From: Streptococcus suis
GTDB lineage: Bacteria; Bacillota; Bacilli; Lactobacillales; Streptococcaceae
Assembly (NCBI RefSeq): GCF_016775005.1
Contig: NZ_JAEUXI010000004.1
Location: forward strand, 186,001 to 250,000
Length of the DNA: 64,000 nt
Direction of reading: 5' to 3'
Shown here: piece after piece, positions 39,196 to 49,075 of the stretch
How positions within the stretch are numbered: the first letter of the stretch is position 1
Layout of the letters: the number at the start of each line of letters is the position of its first letter
Made by a program: the position numbers and the translations under genes
The notes under the pieces: generated by a model
Told to the model about the DNA's origin: nothing
Databases searched by the model: none
The model's input: the letters and a program-made list of their open reading frames with translations, nothing else

Positions 39196-39862
39196 GGATT
39201 TCTTTTGCTTTTTCTGAGATAAATGCTACAACGCCTTCGATAGAAACACCTGTTGTATCAAAGGTAATGGCATCATCTGCAGCTTTCAGGGGAGAAACTG
39301 CCCGATTAGAATCTTTATAGTCCCGAGCCGCAATCTCCTCTTTCAAGGTTTCCAAGTCTGTCTCGATACCACGTTCCGTATTTTCCTTAAAACGCCGAAG
39401 AGCACGCTCTTCAACAGAGGCAATAAGGAATATTTTGAGTTCCGCCTGTGGTAAAACAACTGTTCCAATATCGCGACCATCCATCACGATCCCACCAGCC
39501 TTTGCAATCTCCTGCTGCAAGGCAACTAGTTTCTCACGAACAGGCGCAAGCGCTGAAACCCAAGATACATTGTTGGTCACATCGTTGTCACGAATAGCCA
39601 AGCTAACATCTCGTTGACCGAGAAAGACGCGCTGTTGACCATCCTGATTCCGATCAAACGAAATCGGCTCCTGATCAACAAGTTCCAAGAGTTGACCAAC
39701 CTGATCTTCTGCCAATTGGTGCTCCAATGCCAACAAAGTAACCGCACGGTACATGGCACCAGTATCAAGATAGGTATAACCAAACTGTTTGGCAATAATT
39801 TTCGCGACTGTTGACTTACCACTCGAAGCTGGTCCGTCAATTGCAATTTGAATCGATTTCAT
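39185..39862 (-). CDS. cmk: Cytidylate kinase
   Basis: A 225-residue kinase with P-loop GPASSGKST near residue 10, [12 protein letters not shown], the [11 protein letters not shown] motif and an RD-rich lid. Phosphorylates CMP/dCMP. Nine nt after the LysM gene. Confidence 0.97.
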   Translation of the reverse strand: MKSIQIAIDGPASSGKSTVAKIIAKQFGYTYLDTGAMYRAVTLLALEHQLAEDQVGQLLELVDQEPISFDRNQDGQQRVFLGQRDVSLAIRDNDVTNNVSWVSALAPVREKLVALQQEIAKAGGIVMDGRDIGTVVLPQAELKIFLIASVEERALRRFKENTERGIETDLETLKEEIAARDYKDSNRAVSPLKAADDAITFDTTGVSIEGVVAFISEKAKEILDK

Positions 39863-39871
39863 CGTACTCCT

Positions 39872-40384
39872 TTATTTGATCCGAACAACATCACCCGGAT
39901 GAGCTAGCCAAGAACCAGTGGTCATCTTTTCAGGGTTCAAACTTTCTAACTGGGCAATCGAGATACCTGCACGTGCTGCAATAGATCCTACACCTTCGCC
40001 AGCTTGAACAGTCAATGTCGAACCATCTCCTGTATCTGTCAAAGTCGAGCTACTTGATGAAGCAGTTGTTTCCATGCTAGAAACTTCAGTCGACTCTTCT
40101 GTACTCGTACTTGATTCTATCGAAGTTGATGAAGAGCTGGACTCAGTTGTAGAACTTACTACTGCGCTACTTGCACTTGCATTATAAAATCCTTCTGTTG
40201 AGTTTGTATTGCTACCACCCATCGACAAATACAAGGCAGTGATTATAATGGCCAATACGATAATCGCGAAAATGACGGCTAAAATTGTAAAAATCTTCGA
40301 ACTAGAATAGCCCTTCATCACGCGACTCTTACGACTGGTTTCAGTTGCTTCATAAATTTCTTCATTCCATGGTTCTTGAGACAT
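39872..40384 (-). CDS. Membrane-anchored LysM protein (SAG1386/EF1546-type)
   Basis: A 170-residue protein: cytosolic N-terminus, one membrane helix (IFTILAVIFAIIVLAIIITALYL within 31-53), a Ser/Thr-rich spacer and a C-terminal LysM module (LTVQAGEGVGSIAARAGIS to HPGDVVRIK). LysM binds N-acetylglucosamine in peptidoglycan. This type of protein precedes cmk in many streptococci. Substrate or partner is unknown. Confidence 0.85.
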   Translation of the reverse strand: MSQEPWNEEIYEATETSRKSRVMKGYSSSKIFTILAVIFAIIVLAIIITALYLSMGGSNTNSTEGFYNASASSAVVSSTTESSSSSTSIESSTSTEESTEVSSMETTASSSSSTLTDTGDGSTLTVQAGEGVGSIAARAGISIAQLESLNPEKMTTGSWLAHPGDVVRIK

Positions 40385-40430
40385 AATGCTTCTCCTTGTC
40401 TTTTTTATTATAAATCGTTAAAATATAGGT

Positions 40431-40628
40431 ATGAAAATTCAATTAATTCCAGAAAAATGTATCGCTTGCGGCCTCTGCCAAACCATCTCAAATGAATTTG
40501 ACTACGACGATGACGGAATTGTCCTTTTAGCATCCGCCCCAGCATCCCTAGAAAAAGAATTTCCAAACCAAGCAGAATTATTACTTGCAGCCAAATCCTG
40601 TCCAACCAAAGCCATTTTAGCGGACTGA
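40431..40628 (+). CDS. Ferredoxin (4Fe-4S type)
   Basis: A 65-residue protein with CIACGLC near residue 11 and a later CPT segment, so one cluster bound by CxxCxxC...C. Small soluble electron carrier. It overlaps the 3' end of ebsA by 12 nt (convergent genes). Confidence 0.93.
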   Translation: MKIQLIPEKCIACGLCQTISNEFDYDDDGIVLLASAPASLEKEFPNQAELLLAAKSCPTKAILAD

Positions 40629-41105
40629 TTTGGCTTTTTCTGAATAATACACTTCAAAATAGTCTTGTTTTTTCAAATGGTCAACCAACTCCACTTCCCC
40701 CCGGAAGTGAGTATGACGGGCCAAATCATTAATAAAATATTTCTTGGGCCATTTTCGCATACAGAAAGACAAGCCCGACGGATAATCACTAGAGTAGAGC
40801 GTGATCGAAAGAACCGATACCTCTACTTTTTCTATACTAGCAATCGCAATACGACTTTTCCGAAAAGTATTTGCAGAAGCAATTCTCAAATCTCCCTCTT
40901 CCAAGACGAAATAGCGATGAAAACCCACTCCAAACAAAACGATAAATATCAAGAAGAGGATAAAAATCACATTTGGAATCCGAGCTTTTTCATACAAAAG
41001 CGACAACCCAATAAATACTGGCGCCACAGCCATTGACCAATAAATCACAGCCCAGGCCAACTCCGGCTGCCAATGGTAGCGAACCTTACCAAAGATTTTA
41101 ATCAT
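40617..41105 (-). CDS. ebsA: EbsA-family membrane protein
   Basis: A 162-residue protein with two N-terminal membrane helices (WAVIYWSMAVAPVFIGLSLL and NVIFILFLIFIVLFGVGF) and a soluble C-terminal half. The EbsA family was named for enterococcal binding-substance genes; function unresolved. Its position between ferredoxin and the polysaccharide locus is conserved in streptococci. Confidence 0.82.
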   Translation of the reverse strand: MIKIFGKVRYHWQPELAWAVIYWSMAVAPVFIGLSLLYEKARIPNVIFILFLIFIVLFGVGFHRYFVLEEGDLRIASANTFRKSRIAIASIEKVEVSVLSITLYSSDYPSGLSFCMRKWPKKYFINDLARHTHFRGEVELVDHLKKQDYFEVYYSEKAKSVR

Positions 41106-42161
41106 AGTACCACCTTCATATTATTTTAGCATAAAAAGAAATATTTTCATACGAAAAATTCAGTCTTTTTATAGAACAATTGGATTTTTGGTAGAAAAAA
41201 CTTTCTAAAGCATTCCTTCCCTCATAAAATTAATAACTTCAAATACCACTTTTGTACAGTTTACCAAATAAAAGCAATAGCCGCACAACAGAATTTTTTG
41301 AAAAATTTCCATATTTGTTATTTGTTGCTTTTTGAGAGTAAAAAACTCCCTCGCTAATATACTCACATTAGAAAAACTCCTATGGAGATAACACGAGAAT
41401 CAAGGAGGTGAGTCTTGAACTTATTAATTGAAAAGCGAAGATTCTATCCAAAATTTCCTCAGAATTAGAGACAAAGAATCACCATTGATGAATATAGCAT
41501 GAGCACTCATTCACTTGGATTACATTGACTATCACCTAGAATCCGCTAGCTTCGCGCTACTTATTCTCCTCCAAAAGCATCTATTCAAATGTAAAGAATG
41601 AAGAAAAATAAATTTAATTGTACAAGGTTTCAACTCCCTAGATATCATCAATCTCCCTGATAGAAGAGCCAAATTAATTAGCTGAAACCACTCTCTAAAC
41701 CCTACTAAAAAGGTAAGAAATAGAGCAAAGTCAGAATTTTGCACCTACTACAAATTGGATAAATAACCATCACCTAACACTAAAGTTATTCTACACCGTT
41801 TCCACATCGTGTAGAATCTCAGTCACGTTAACCGTATTCGGATCAAAATCTTGAATCAATTCGATAAAAATCTCACGAATATAACACTTAAACTTTAATA
41901 CAATGGGATTGCCACAAGCACAGTAATAGACAATTTTATCGTTCTATGTTGCGAGTGCACTTGAAATCCTAGAAAATCTCTACTCCTCTTCAGATGAGTT
42001 TCAATAGTATTAAGAACGTTGCCAGTTACACTTATTTCATTACCAAGAAAAGAAATCAAAACACTTCTTTTCCATCATCGAACAGAAAATGACCTTGGTT
42101 AATTCTATATTTCAGAAGATATTTAAGACATTTCTATCTATGGGATAAAGACAAGATTTAA
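41106..42161. other. Decayed intergenic DNA
   Basis: No intact gene. At 41402-41467 a strong ribosome binding site (AAGGAGGTGAG) is followed by a short frame MNLLIEKRRFYPKFPQN and a stop, as in a gene killed by mutation. On the minus strand around 41805-41950 a frame reads YYCACGNPIVLKF and DFDPNTVNVTEILHDVETV before stops, which looks like an eroded protein of unknown family. Many stops in all frames otherwise. Confidence 0.5.
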
Positions 42162-42359
42162 AACTCCATTGAATTCCCTAATATCAACACAAAATTATAT
42201 GCTACTAACAGCCTTATCAAAGTCTTTAAACACAATGCCTATAGTTTCAGTAAATTCCAAAAGTGTAAAAAACGGATTTTGATTGCCCCAACTATTAAAA
42301 AGAGAAGACCAAATGGGTCCTCTCAAAATGTTAAGTTTTGCTTATCTAATTACAGTTGA
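42162..42359 (+). pseudogene. ISL3-family transposase C-terminal relic
   Basis: The frame from 42162 to the TGA at 42357 reads like the end of ISL3 (IS1167/IS1193-type) transposases: KLYATNSLIKVFKHNAYSFS followed by CKKRILIAPTIKKRRP, matching the family pattern KLEATNxLIKxIKRNAFGF and FKKRIxIALNIKKE. A TAA lies directly upstream and no start exists, so only the tail survives. Confidence 0.75.
42297..42324 (-). terminator. Terminator downstream of the polysaccharide operon
   Basis: GAGAGGACC-CATTT-GGTCTTCTC followed by TTTTT on the minus strand; it lies within the transposase relic about 115 nt after the last glycosyltransferase gene and can end the operon. Confidence 0.75.
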
Positions 42360-42438
42360 TAGAGAGCGTTAATTGACTTTGGAATGTTTTTTCAATATAC
42401 TTCATTATTTGGTTATTCCAGAACATCTTTTTATTCCT

Positions 42439-43584
42439 TCATCGCATACCTTTCAATATACTCTCCACGTGCTTAGCTGTTTGTGTCCAAGTAAAATTCT
42501 CTAAAATCCGTTTATGGATATTAACTTGTAAAGCTAGCCTTTTAGTCTCATCAGTTACCAAATCCTTCAAAGCCTCTGCTAAAGATTGCACATTTTCTTC
42601 AATGATAACTCCCAAATCATCGCAATTGATGACTTCGATAGTTCCACCCCTATCAGTAGCAATTATGGCAGAACTTAACATACCAGCTTCTAGGATAGAA
42701 GTCGGTAATCCTTCTGGATACATTGACGGATAGACAAAAATATCCGTCTGCGCCATCAAAGACATAGTGTCCTTAAAATCACATTTCCCAAGAAAACGAA
42801 TACGGTCTGATTCATATTGTGCTATCAACTCCTCAAACAAGGGACCGTCTCCAGCGATATTCAACTTAACTGTATCCGGAAACTGATTAAGTTCGAAAGC
42901 TTCCAAAAGAACTTCTATTCCTTTTTCTTTAAGCAAGCGTCCAGCATAAGTGACAAAAATTTCATCCTCAGACTTGTCCAGCAAATAACTTTCTGAAAAA
43001 TTAAGAGCAAGGTCAGCTGACACCGAATTATAAATCACCCCTTCAGCTTCTATCCCAAAATGCATCAACCATTGAGTAGAGCGCTCTGAAACTGCATAAA
43101 AATACTTGGTCAATTGTTTCACATAGGCAGTTAGCACATGCTCATAGATAGCACCAAAGAAATCAAGAAAACGGTTATTTACCGTAAAATGACTCGATCC
43201 ATGTTCAATGACTAAGCTAGGAATACCGCTCTTTTTAGCAAAACGAAGTCCCGCAAGAGTTGTGAGGTGAAATCGGGTATTGCAGATAACATAGTCAATC
43301 TCTTCCTCTGACAAAGCAGTCATCAACTGGCGATAGGTAGCGTTAATATCTAAAATAGGATAACGTTGCTTGAAAAGTTTCTTAACAGGTAGGCGATAAA
43401 TCACACGGCCGTCAAGCATTTCCTCCCTGTCAGCTAAACTCTCATCATGCTTACTAGTCACCATGATGATGCGGTATCCCATCTTTGTCAGTTCCTCCGT
43501 CAACTTATCAGTATAACGCTCAATACCTCCTAAAAAAGGCAGATAGTACCCTGAAAAAAAAACAATTGTTTTTTGGTTAGACAT
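42439..43584 (-). CDS. Glycosyltransferase family 4
   Basis: A 381-residue GT-B enzyme with N-terminal GYYLPFLGGIERYTDKL (acceptor site) and C-terminal donor domain with FVTYAGRLLKEKGIEVLLEA and the EX7E motif in EGLPTSILEAG. I prefer ATG 43584; a TTG at 43593 is in frame. It overlaps the preceding GT2 gene and is the last gene of the operon. Donor and acceptor unknown. Confidence 0.88.
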   Translation of the reverse strand: MSNQKTIVFFSGYYLPFLGGIERYTDKLTEELTKMGYRIIMVTSKHDESLADREEMLDGRVIYRLPVKKLFKQRYPILDINATYRQLMTALSEEEIDYVICNTRFHLTTLAGLRFAKKSGIPSLVIEHGSSHFTVNNRFLDFFGAIYEHVLTAYVKQLTKYFYAVSERSTQWLMHFGIEAEGVIYNSVSADLALNFSESYLLDKSEDEIFVTYAGRLLKEKGIEVLLEAFELNQFPDTVKLNIAGDGPLFEELIAQYESDRIRFLGKCDFKDTMSLMAQTDIFVYPSMYPEGLPTSILEAGMLSSAIIATDRGGTIEVINCDDLGVIIEENVQSLAEALKDLVTDETKRLALQVNIHKRILENFTWTQTAKHVESILKGMR

Positions 43585-44407
43585 TTTTTTCAACCTTTAC
43601 TTTTAAACCGTCAATCAAACCACGAACCATAGCTGACAATTTTTGCCATTTCTGATTTTCATAAAGAAAAATTTTAATAAACTCATCACGGCATTGAACT
43701 AAAAAAGATTTTGTTGTAGCATTTTTCCCATATTTTTTATATAAATAAACACTATTTCTAACGCGATAATATTTTCGAAGTGCAGAGTGATTAGAGGTAT
43801 AGGCTGTTCTACCTAAGAAATTTATTTTCTTAGCTTCACCTATTTCATGGATAAATCCAATTTGATTGACCCTATAAACTTTATAACCAAGACGTTGAAA
43901 CTCAAAGTTAATATCGTAATCCACCATATCAATAAACATCCATTCATCAAAACGCTTGGAGATTTCAAAAACTGACGTTTTCATCAAGGCAGCCGAGGTG
44001 ATCACACATGAAACCTCCTCAAATTTATCACTATAGATTCTTGAATCTTCCTGATTCAAATCTCGATATAAACAGGATAATGTTCCTACTTGAGGTAAAT
44101 CCAAATATGGCATATAAATCTGCATTAAATCATCATTAATAACCGTATCTTGATCCAAAGTCAAAAACCAATTGTAATGATTATCAATAGCATATTGACC
44201 GATAATATTTAAAGCAGCGGCAATCCCCTTGTTCGAGTGCAAAGGAATGACTTCCACTTCCGAAAAAGTAGTCTGGAGGAGTGATAGATTATCTGAACCA
44301 TTATCGACAATAACTAATTTATCAACTTGAGAAATGACTGCTTCTACATTTTTTCTCAGACGCTCCATTTCAGGATTAAAGGTCACAATTCCTGCCAAAA
44401 ATTTCAT
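43577..44407 (-). CDS. Glycosyltransferase family 2 (rhamnosyltransferase-like)
   Basis: A 276-residue GT-A enzyme: LAGIVTFNPEMERLRKNVEA at the start, VDNGSDN, and DQD as the DXD-type metal motif in FLTLDQDTVIN, as in RfbF/WbbL-like rhamnosyltransferases. The start overlaps the flippase stop by 4 nt (ATGA). Confidence 0.85.
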   Translation of the reverse strand: MKFLAGIVTFNPEMERLRKNVEAVISQVDKLVIVDNGSDNLSLLQTTFSEVEVIPLHSNKGIAAALNIIGQYAIDNHYNWFLTLDQDTVINDDLMQIYMPYLDLPQVGTLSCLYRDLNQEDSRIYSDKFEEVSCVITSAALMKTSVFEISKRFDEWMFIDMVDYDINFEFQRLGYKVYRVNQIGFIHEIGEAKKINFLGRTAYTSNHSALRKYYRVRNSVYLYKKYGKNATTKSFLVQCRDEFIKIFLYENQKWQKLSAMVRGLIDGLKVKVEKNV

Positions 44408-45816
44408 CGTTTAAAATCCTTTACTAACGTAATAACTGGTGCTTTTAATAGAAGCACCATACATATATAAATTGTAGCACCTAGAACCGCTTGTAAGGTA
44501 TAGTGCAATAGATTGACAGACATATGACTATTCAAATAGTGAACAACACCCATTGTTACAAATGCGGATAGACTGTATTTCCACATACCATTTGTCAATT
44601 CTCTGAAACTAAAGACATCTCTGAGGGAATAAGCTTGATAACCAGACACAACTAACTCAGTGAGAACTGTTGAAATTACTGCACCCATGGCGCTCATTCT
44701 TGGAATCAAAATTATATTTAAAATAATATTTGTCACCAATCCTGCAACAGCCGAAATGGTATAGTCTTTAGTTCTCTTGGAAGCTAGGAGATATTGTGTC
44801 CCTAAAGCATTTCCGTAAGAAATGAGAATAATCATTAATGATTGAACTTGCATCAAAGAAGCAACAGGACCGTATTCATTACCAAAAAAGTACGTAGCAA
44901 AAGTCCCAGAAACAGCTACTAATCCTGCAATCAAGAGCATTGAAATCGCATTACTAAGGTCAATCAACTTCAGCAAAAGACTTCTGGCATCCTCTCTTTT
45001 ATTTTCCGAAAAGAGTGCTGATAATCGAGGAAGAAAAACTCCACCAATAGAAGCTACCAAAGTGAACATAATTCTCACAATCTTATCTGACTGATCAAAA
45101 TATCCTGCACTGACGACAGTATCCATCAAACCTAACATACTTTTATTGAGAGATAAATAAATTTGCATGGTAATTTGAGGCAAGAAAAGACCTAAGGTTG
45201 GTAGGAAGTGTCTCCATATATTGAGTTCCCTCGGCGGAAGCCATATAACCTCTGTCTTTAGATAAGGCCACACTGTTAAATTTCCTAGAACAGTAGAACC
45301 AGCAATTAAAGCCATGTAAATCCAGAGATCTTCTGCGGTCTTAACAAGTAAGAAAGTCAGAACCACTGTCGTTAGTCTAACAATTGTATTTCTAACAACA
45401 ATTCTCTTGAAATCTTCCCGACCAGTGTAATACCAGGAAATATCCGTTGCAACAGATAAAAGATTAAGTCCTTGAATAAGAAAATAAAATTTCCATTTGT
45501 TACTAGCTATAACCAATACTAGAAACACCAGACTAGAGGCTGCAGTTGAGGCAAATTTTAGAAAAACCAATTCCCAAAAAACTCTGCTACGCTTCTCTCT
45601 ATCTCTTTGAACATACGCAATTTCACGATTCCCATAAAGGCCAACTCCAAGCGCTGCAGCCAATGTAAAATAAGTAACTATGGATCCAGTATATGCATTG
45701 ATTCCAATTCCTTCTGGAGATAGAACTCTTGCAACATAAGGTGTTGTAATCAGTGGCAATAATAATGCCAAAATTTGATATGAGGCATTATAAATTATAT
45801 TTTTAACTAATTTCAT
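44404..45816 (-). CDS. Polysaccharide flippase (Wzx-like, MOP superfamily)
   Basis: A 470-residue protein with 12-14 hydrophobic segments and the family start NIIYNASYQILALLLPLITTP and EGIGINAYTGSIVTYF. It would flip undecaprenyl-linked repeat units or side-chain precursors to the outside. Notable because rhamnan loci of this synteny (gac/rgp) usually encode an ABC exporter, and none is present. Confidence 0.9.
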   Translation of the reverse strand: MKLVKNIIYNASYQILALLLPLITTPYVARVLSPEGIGINAYTGSIVTYFTLAAALGVGLYGNREIAYVQRDREKRSRVFWELVFLKFASTAASSLVFLVLVIASNKWKFYFLIQGLNLLSVATDISWYYTGREDFKRIVVRNTIVRLTTVVLTFLLVKTAEDLWIYMALIAGSTVLGNLTVWPYLKTEVIWLPPRELNIWRHFLPTLGLFLPQITMQIYLSLNKSMLGLMDTVVSAGYFDQSDKIVRIMFTLVASIGGVFLPRLSALFSENKREDARSLLLKLIDLSNAISMLLIAGLVAVSGTFATYFFGNEYGPVASLMQVQSLMIILISYGNALGTQYLLASKRTKDYTISAVAGLVTNIILNIILIPRMSAMGAVISTVLTELVVSGYQAYSLRDVFSFRELTNGMWKYSLSAFVTMGVVHYLNSHMSVNLLHYTLQAVLGATIYICMVLLLKAPVITLVKDFKR

Positions 45817-45818
45817 AC

Positions 45819-47171
45819 TTACCTCATTATAAGTCCAATGGTCGTATCAAAAATCAATAAGACATTTGAAACAATAACCAATAGGGTCACAAAGACCGGT
45901 ACAACCTGACGTGCCGAACGATTTAATTGTGGCATCACAGCCGACCCCAACAACTGCAAGAGTAACAAGGTTGGTGTGAAATAGCGACCTTGAACTCCTT
46001 CAATATAACTCGTTCTAGCACCGTTATAGCCAAGCATTGTGTAATAAACACCTAAAACACCTATCGTAAAGAATAAAAAGGCAACATATCCTAGGTACTT
46101 AATTTTAACAAATTTTTGTTCTGAAAAAATAACAAGAAAAATCATTAAATACCAGACAGCTGATACCCAAATCGGTATATAGTTCTGGCTAGGATATGGA
46201 GCTGCTAACCAAGAGGTGATATCATTGGAAAGTAAATCAAGACCTGCATAATTGTAACCAAAAGTCATCAAATAGCGTTGAATAACGTAAAATAAACCGC
46301 CATGATTCCGTGTTAGAAAAATAGCCACAATAAAGCCTATTCCTAATACTGCCAAAGTTGAAAAAACAATATTTCGTTTACGAAAAACTATTTTTTGTCC
46401 TGACTGTATGATTTTCTGACGGATTTTATCAAACGATTCCGTAAAACTCAATTCTAAAATCGGCCACAAAGCAATTAGAAGCCAATAGTTCCATTTGGAA
46501 GCTGTAATAATAAAGAAACTGCCCAATAAAAATTTGTTGCGATTCTGACGAGTAATTCTCTGTTCAGCTATAGTATTGAAGACCACCATCAAGAGAAATG
46601 CAACCGCAACATATCCTGTAGAATCATAGGAAAGACTTGCAAAAGAGTTTAATGCCACAGGACTTAAGAAAATAGCAAAATAAATCAATTTCCCAAATTT
46701 GGCTTTTTTTATAATGAGACCTATTAGTATACTATTCACTATCACAGATAAAAGCCTAGCTACAGTAATCATAACTCCCATAGAAGGGTATATGTATTTA
46801 CCGATAAGAAGTCCAATCCCCGGCACAAAGTGCCCCCAGAAAGTAAAGTCAAGATAGCTGTATCTAATGTCACGTGGCATATCGCTATCTTCTATAAAGA
46901 CTGCTTTATTCAGGTAGTACTTTTCAAAACGCGTTCCATTTTTATAAGAACTCCCCTGTCTTGCCATACCAGAGTCAATCCTATACTCTCCGTATCTTGA
47001 AGTATCAATAATATTATTAACAACTTTCCCTGAAACTGCCAAATGATATTGTCCATCTGGTTCATTAAAAAAGGGCATGAAAAGGCTGAAAATGGTACCT
47101 ATGGTCAAAGCCAAAACCAGATATGTTTTATGAATATGCTTTGGTTCAAAGACCTGCATCAATTTTTTCAT
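45819..47171 (-). CDS. DUF2142 / GT-C type membrane glycosyltransferase
   Basis: A 450-residue protein with 10 or more membrane helices, an early acidic loop FFNEPDGQYHLAVSGK and the late motif IEGVQGRYFTPTLLLLQ that marks DUF2142 proteins. These are GT-C fold candidates that use polyprenyl-phosphate sugars outside the membrane, so it likely pairs with the GacI/GacJ-like genes at 54.4-55.5 kb, like GacL in group A streptococci. A role as polymerase cannot be ruled out. Confidence 0.8.
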   Translation of the reverse strand: MKKLMQVFEPKHIHKTYLVLALTIGTIFSLFMPFFNEPDGQYHLAVSGKVVNNIIDTSRYGEYRIDSGMARQGSSYKNGTRFEKYYLNKAVFIEDSDMPRDIRYSYLDFTFWGHFVPGIGLLIGKYIYPSMGVMITVARLLSVIVNSILIGLIIKKAKFGKLIYFAIFLSPVALNSFASLSYDSTGYVAVAFLLMVVFNTIAEQRITRQNRNKFLLGSFFIITASKWNYWLLIALWPILELSFTESFDKIRQKIIQSGQKIVFRKRNIVFSTLAVLGIGFIVAIFLTRNHGGLFYVIQRYLMTFGYNYAGLDLLSNDITSWLAAPYPSQNYIPIWVSAVWYLMIFLVIFSEQKFVKIKYLGYVAFLFFTIGVLGVYYTMLGYNGARTSYIEGVQGRYFTPTLLLLQLLGSAVMPQLNRSARQVVPVFVTLLVIVSNVLLIFDTTIGLIMR

Positions 47172-47183
47172 TCTAACTCCATA

Positions 47184-48122
47184 TTATTTTTTAAATAAGA
47201 AAATAGCATCGCGTAAGCGATTTGTCAGACTGTCGTAATAGTTTCCATCCGTCACCATCTGTGTTAAAGTTGCAAAAAATTTCTTCTGCTTTGCATTTGT
47301 CAAGCGTCTACGGTTAAAATCCAAATAGGCTTGTGCCCTGGATAAAGCTAAGCTTTTTTTTTCTTTTAGGACTGAGACAAGTACTTGATAATAACTTTTT
47401 ACAATATGAAGCTCAGCGATATGTCTGTCATAATTACTATGTAGACCAAGAATATTTCCACTAGCATTTCCACCGTGACGAATATGAAGTCCAACCGGTT
47501 GATTCAGATTATAACCTGTTTCCAAAATCCCTGAGATACCAGCCATTAAATTATCATGTGAGGTTATCAACTCTTCGGTATAGTATTTAACAACAATATC
47601 AAGAAAAGTTTTTCGGAGACAAAAAGTCCAACCCTGACGGTAATTATGATAAGAAAAATCTTTTGGATATTGTGAAAGTTTGTTTTCCCTATCAACAAAT
47701 TCAAAATTTTTAGGGACAGTTGCCTCTTGTCCAGTAATTTCAATATCAATATCTGAACTTAATAAGTCAATGTCTGCACGTTCTTCCATGACTGTAACTT
47801 GTCGTTCATTTTTGTCTAAATACCATATATCGTCCTGATCTGAGAAAAAAACATAGTCAACATCATAGACAACAATATCTAGCATCAACTGACGAAAATT
47901 TCGGCGCCAACCTAAATTGAAGTTATTTTTCTGAATTGACCAACCTGATAAATTATATCTCTGAATATAATTTTTTACCACTTCTACCGTGTCGTCTGTC
48001 GAACAATCGTCCCGCATTAAGACATAATCTGGAGCCAGAGTTTGCTTGCGTATTGAATCTAATTGTTTCTCAATAAACTGACTGCCATTATAGGTAGCCA
48101 TCAAAACTGCTGTTTTTACCAT
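47184..48122 (-). CDS. GT2 rhamnosyltransferase-like, tandem paralog B
   Basis: A 312-residue GT-A enzyme. The first 125 or so residues (MATYNGSQFIEKQLDSIRKQ, MRDDCSTDD, FFSDQDDIWYLDKNERQV) are almost identical to the neighbour at 48129, while the C-terminal acceptor half differs strongly. RgpB/RgpF-like GT2 family. Start ATG follows AGGAATT. Confidence 0.87.
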   Translation of the reverse strand: MVKTAVLMATYNGSQFIEKQLDSIRKQTLAPDYVLMRDDCSTDDTVEVVKNYIQRYNLSGWSIQKNNFNLGWRRNFRQLMLDIVVYDVDYVFFSDQDDIWYLDKNERQVTVMEERADIDLLSSDIDIEITGQEATVPKNFEFVDRENKLSQYPKDFSYHNYRQGWTFCLRKTFLDIVVKYYTEELITSHDNLMAGISGILETGYNLNQPVGLHIRHGGNASGNILGLHSNYDRHIAELHIVKSYYQVLVSVLKEKKSLALSRAQAYLDFNRRRLTNAKQKKFFATLTQMVTDGNYYDSLTNRLRDAIFLFKK

Positions 48123-48128
48123 AATTCC

Positions 48129-49073
48129 TTACTTTTTAAATGAAAAAATCAAGTCTCTCGCTACTGCATTCATATTTTCATAATATGATAAGTGAAAAAT
48201 AACAAAGAAGAGATTTTCCATTACTTTATTAGAGTGCGCCACTTCATATCGCTCTTTGTAAAACTCACTAACTTCATTCAAAATCTTACTATTATCATGC
48301 CTGTAATAACTTGCTACTTGTGCAATAACTTCATAAAAGCGATAAAAAACATAAAGTCCATCTATGTGTTTCTGTTTTGAAGATTTAATCGTAAAGACAT
48401 ATTTCTTATTTCCGCTCGCATTGTTTTCATATCGAATATGGCTCCCAACTTTAACGTTCATGTTAGCCGCCCGATCAGTCATTGCTGCCGCAATTGAAGT
48501 CAGATTATCATGAGAAATCTGATCTCCCTCCTTCCAGGAGCTTACTACAATGTCAGAAAATATTTTCCGTAAACAGAATGTCCAACCCGGACGGTAAGTT
48601 CTATAGGTGAGAATATTAGGATAGGGTGATACCTGTTGCTGCTCATCAAATTGGAACTGATCTGGAACCGTTGCCCGATCGGAACGAACCTCTATATCAA
48701 TATCTGCACTTAACAAATCAATATCTTGTCGCTCTTCCATGACTATAACTTGTCGTTCATTTTTGTCTAAATACCATATATCGTCTTGATCTGAGAAAAA
48801 GACATAGTCAACATCATAGGAAACAACATCTAACATCAACTGGCGAAAGTTTAGACGCCAACCTAAATTGCTGGCGTTCCTCTGTATTGACCAGCCAGAT
48901 AAATTATATTTCTGGATATAATTTTTTACAACTTCTACCGTGTCGTCTGTCGAACAATCATCCCGCATTAGGACATAATCTGGAACCAGAGTTTGCTTGC
49001 GAATTGAATCTAATTGTTTCTCAATAAACTGACTGCCATTATAGGTAGCCATCAAAACTGCTGTTTTTACCAT
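48129..49073 (-). CDS. GT2 rhamnosyltransferase-like, tandem paralog A
   Basis: A 314-residue GT-A enzyme with the DQDDIW motif. It shares its N-terminal half with the next gene, including at DNA level, and has its own C-terminal half (ISHDNLTSIAAAMTDRAANM onward). Start ATG follows GAGGAATAAAA. The pair most likely uses the same nucleotide sugar on different acceptors. Confidence 0.87.
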   Translation of the reverse strand: MVKTAVLMATYNGSQFIEKQLDSIRKQTLVPDYVLMRDDCSTDDTVEVVKNYIQKYNLSGWSIQRNASNLGWRLNFRQLMLDVVSYDVDYVFFSDQDDIWYLDKNERQVIVMEERQDIDLLSADIDIEVRSDRATVPDQFQFDEQQQVSPYPNILTYRTYRPGWTFCLRKIFSDIVVSSWKEGDQISHDNLTSIAAAMTDRAANMNVKVGSHIRYENNASGNKKYVFTIKSSKQKHIDGLYVFYRFYEVIAQVASYYRHDNSKILNEVSEFYKERYEVAHSNKVMENLFFVIFHLSYYENMNAVARDLIFSFKK

Positions 49074-49075
49074 TT

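Noticed and set aside
41532..41744. 70-codon minus-strand ORF between ebsA and the polysaccharide operon
   Set aside because: No ribosome binding site, no family, and it is in decayed DNA.
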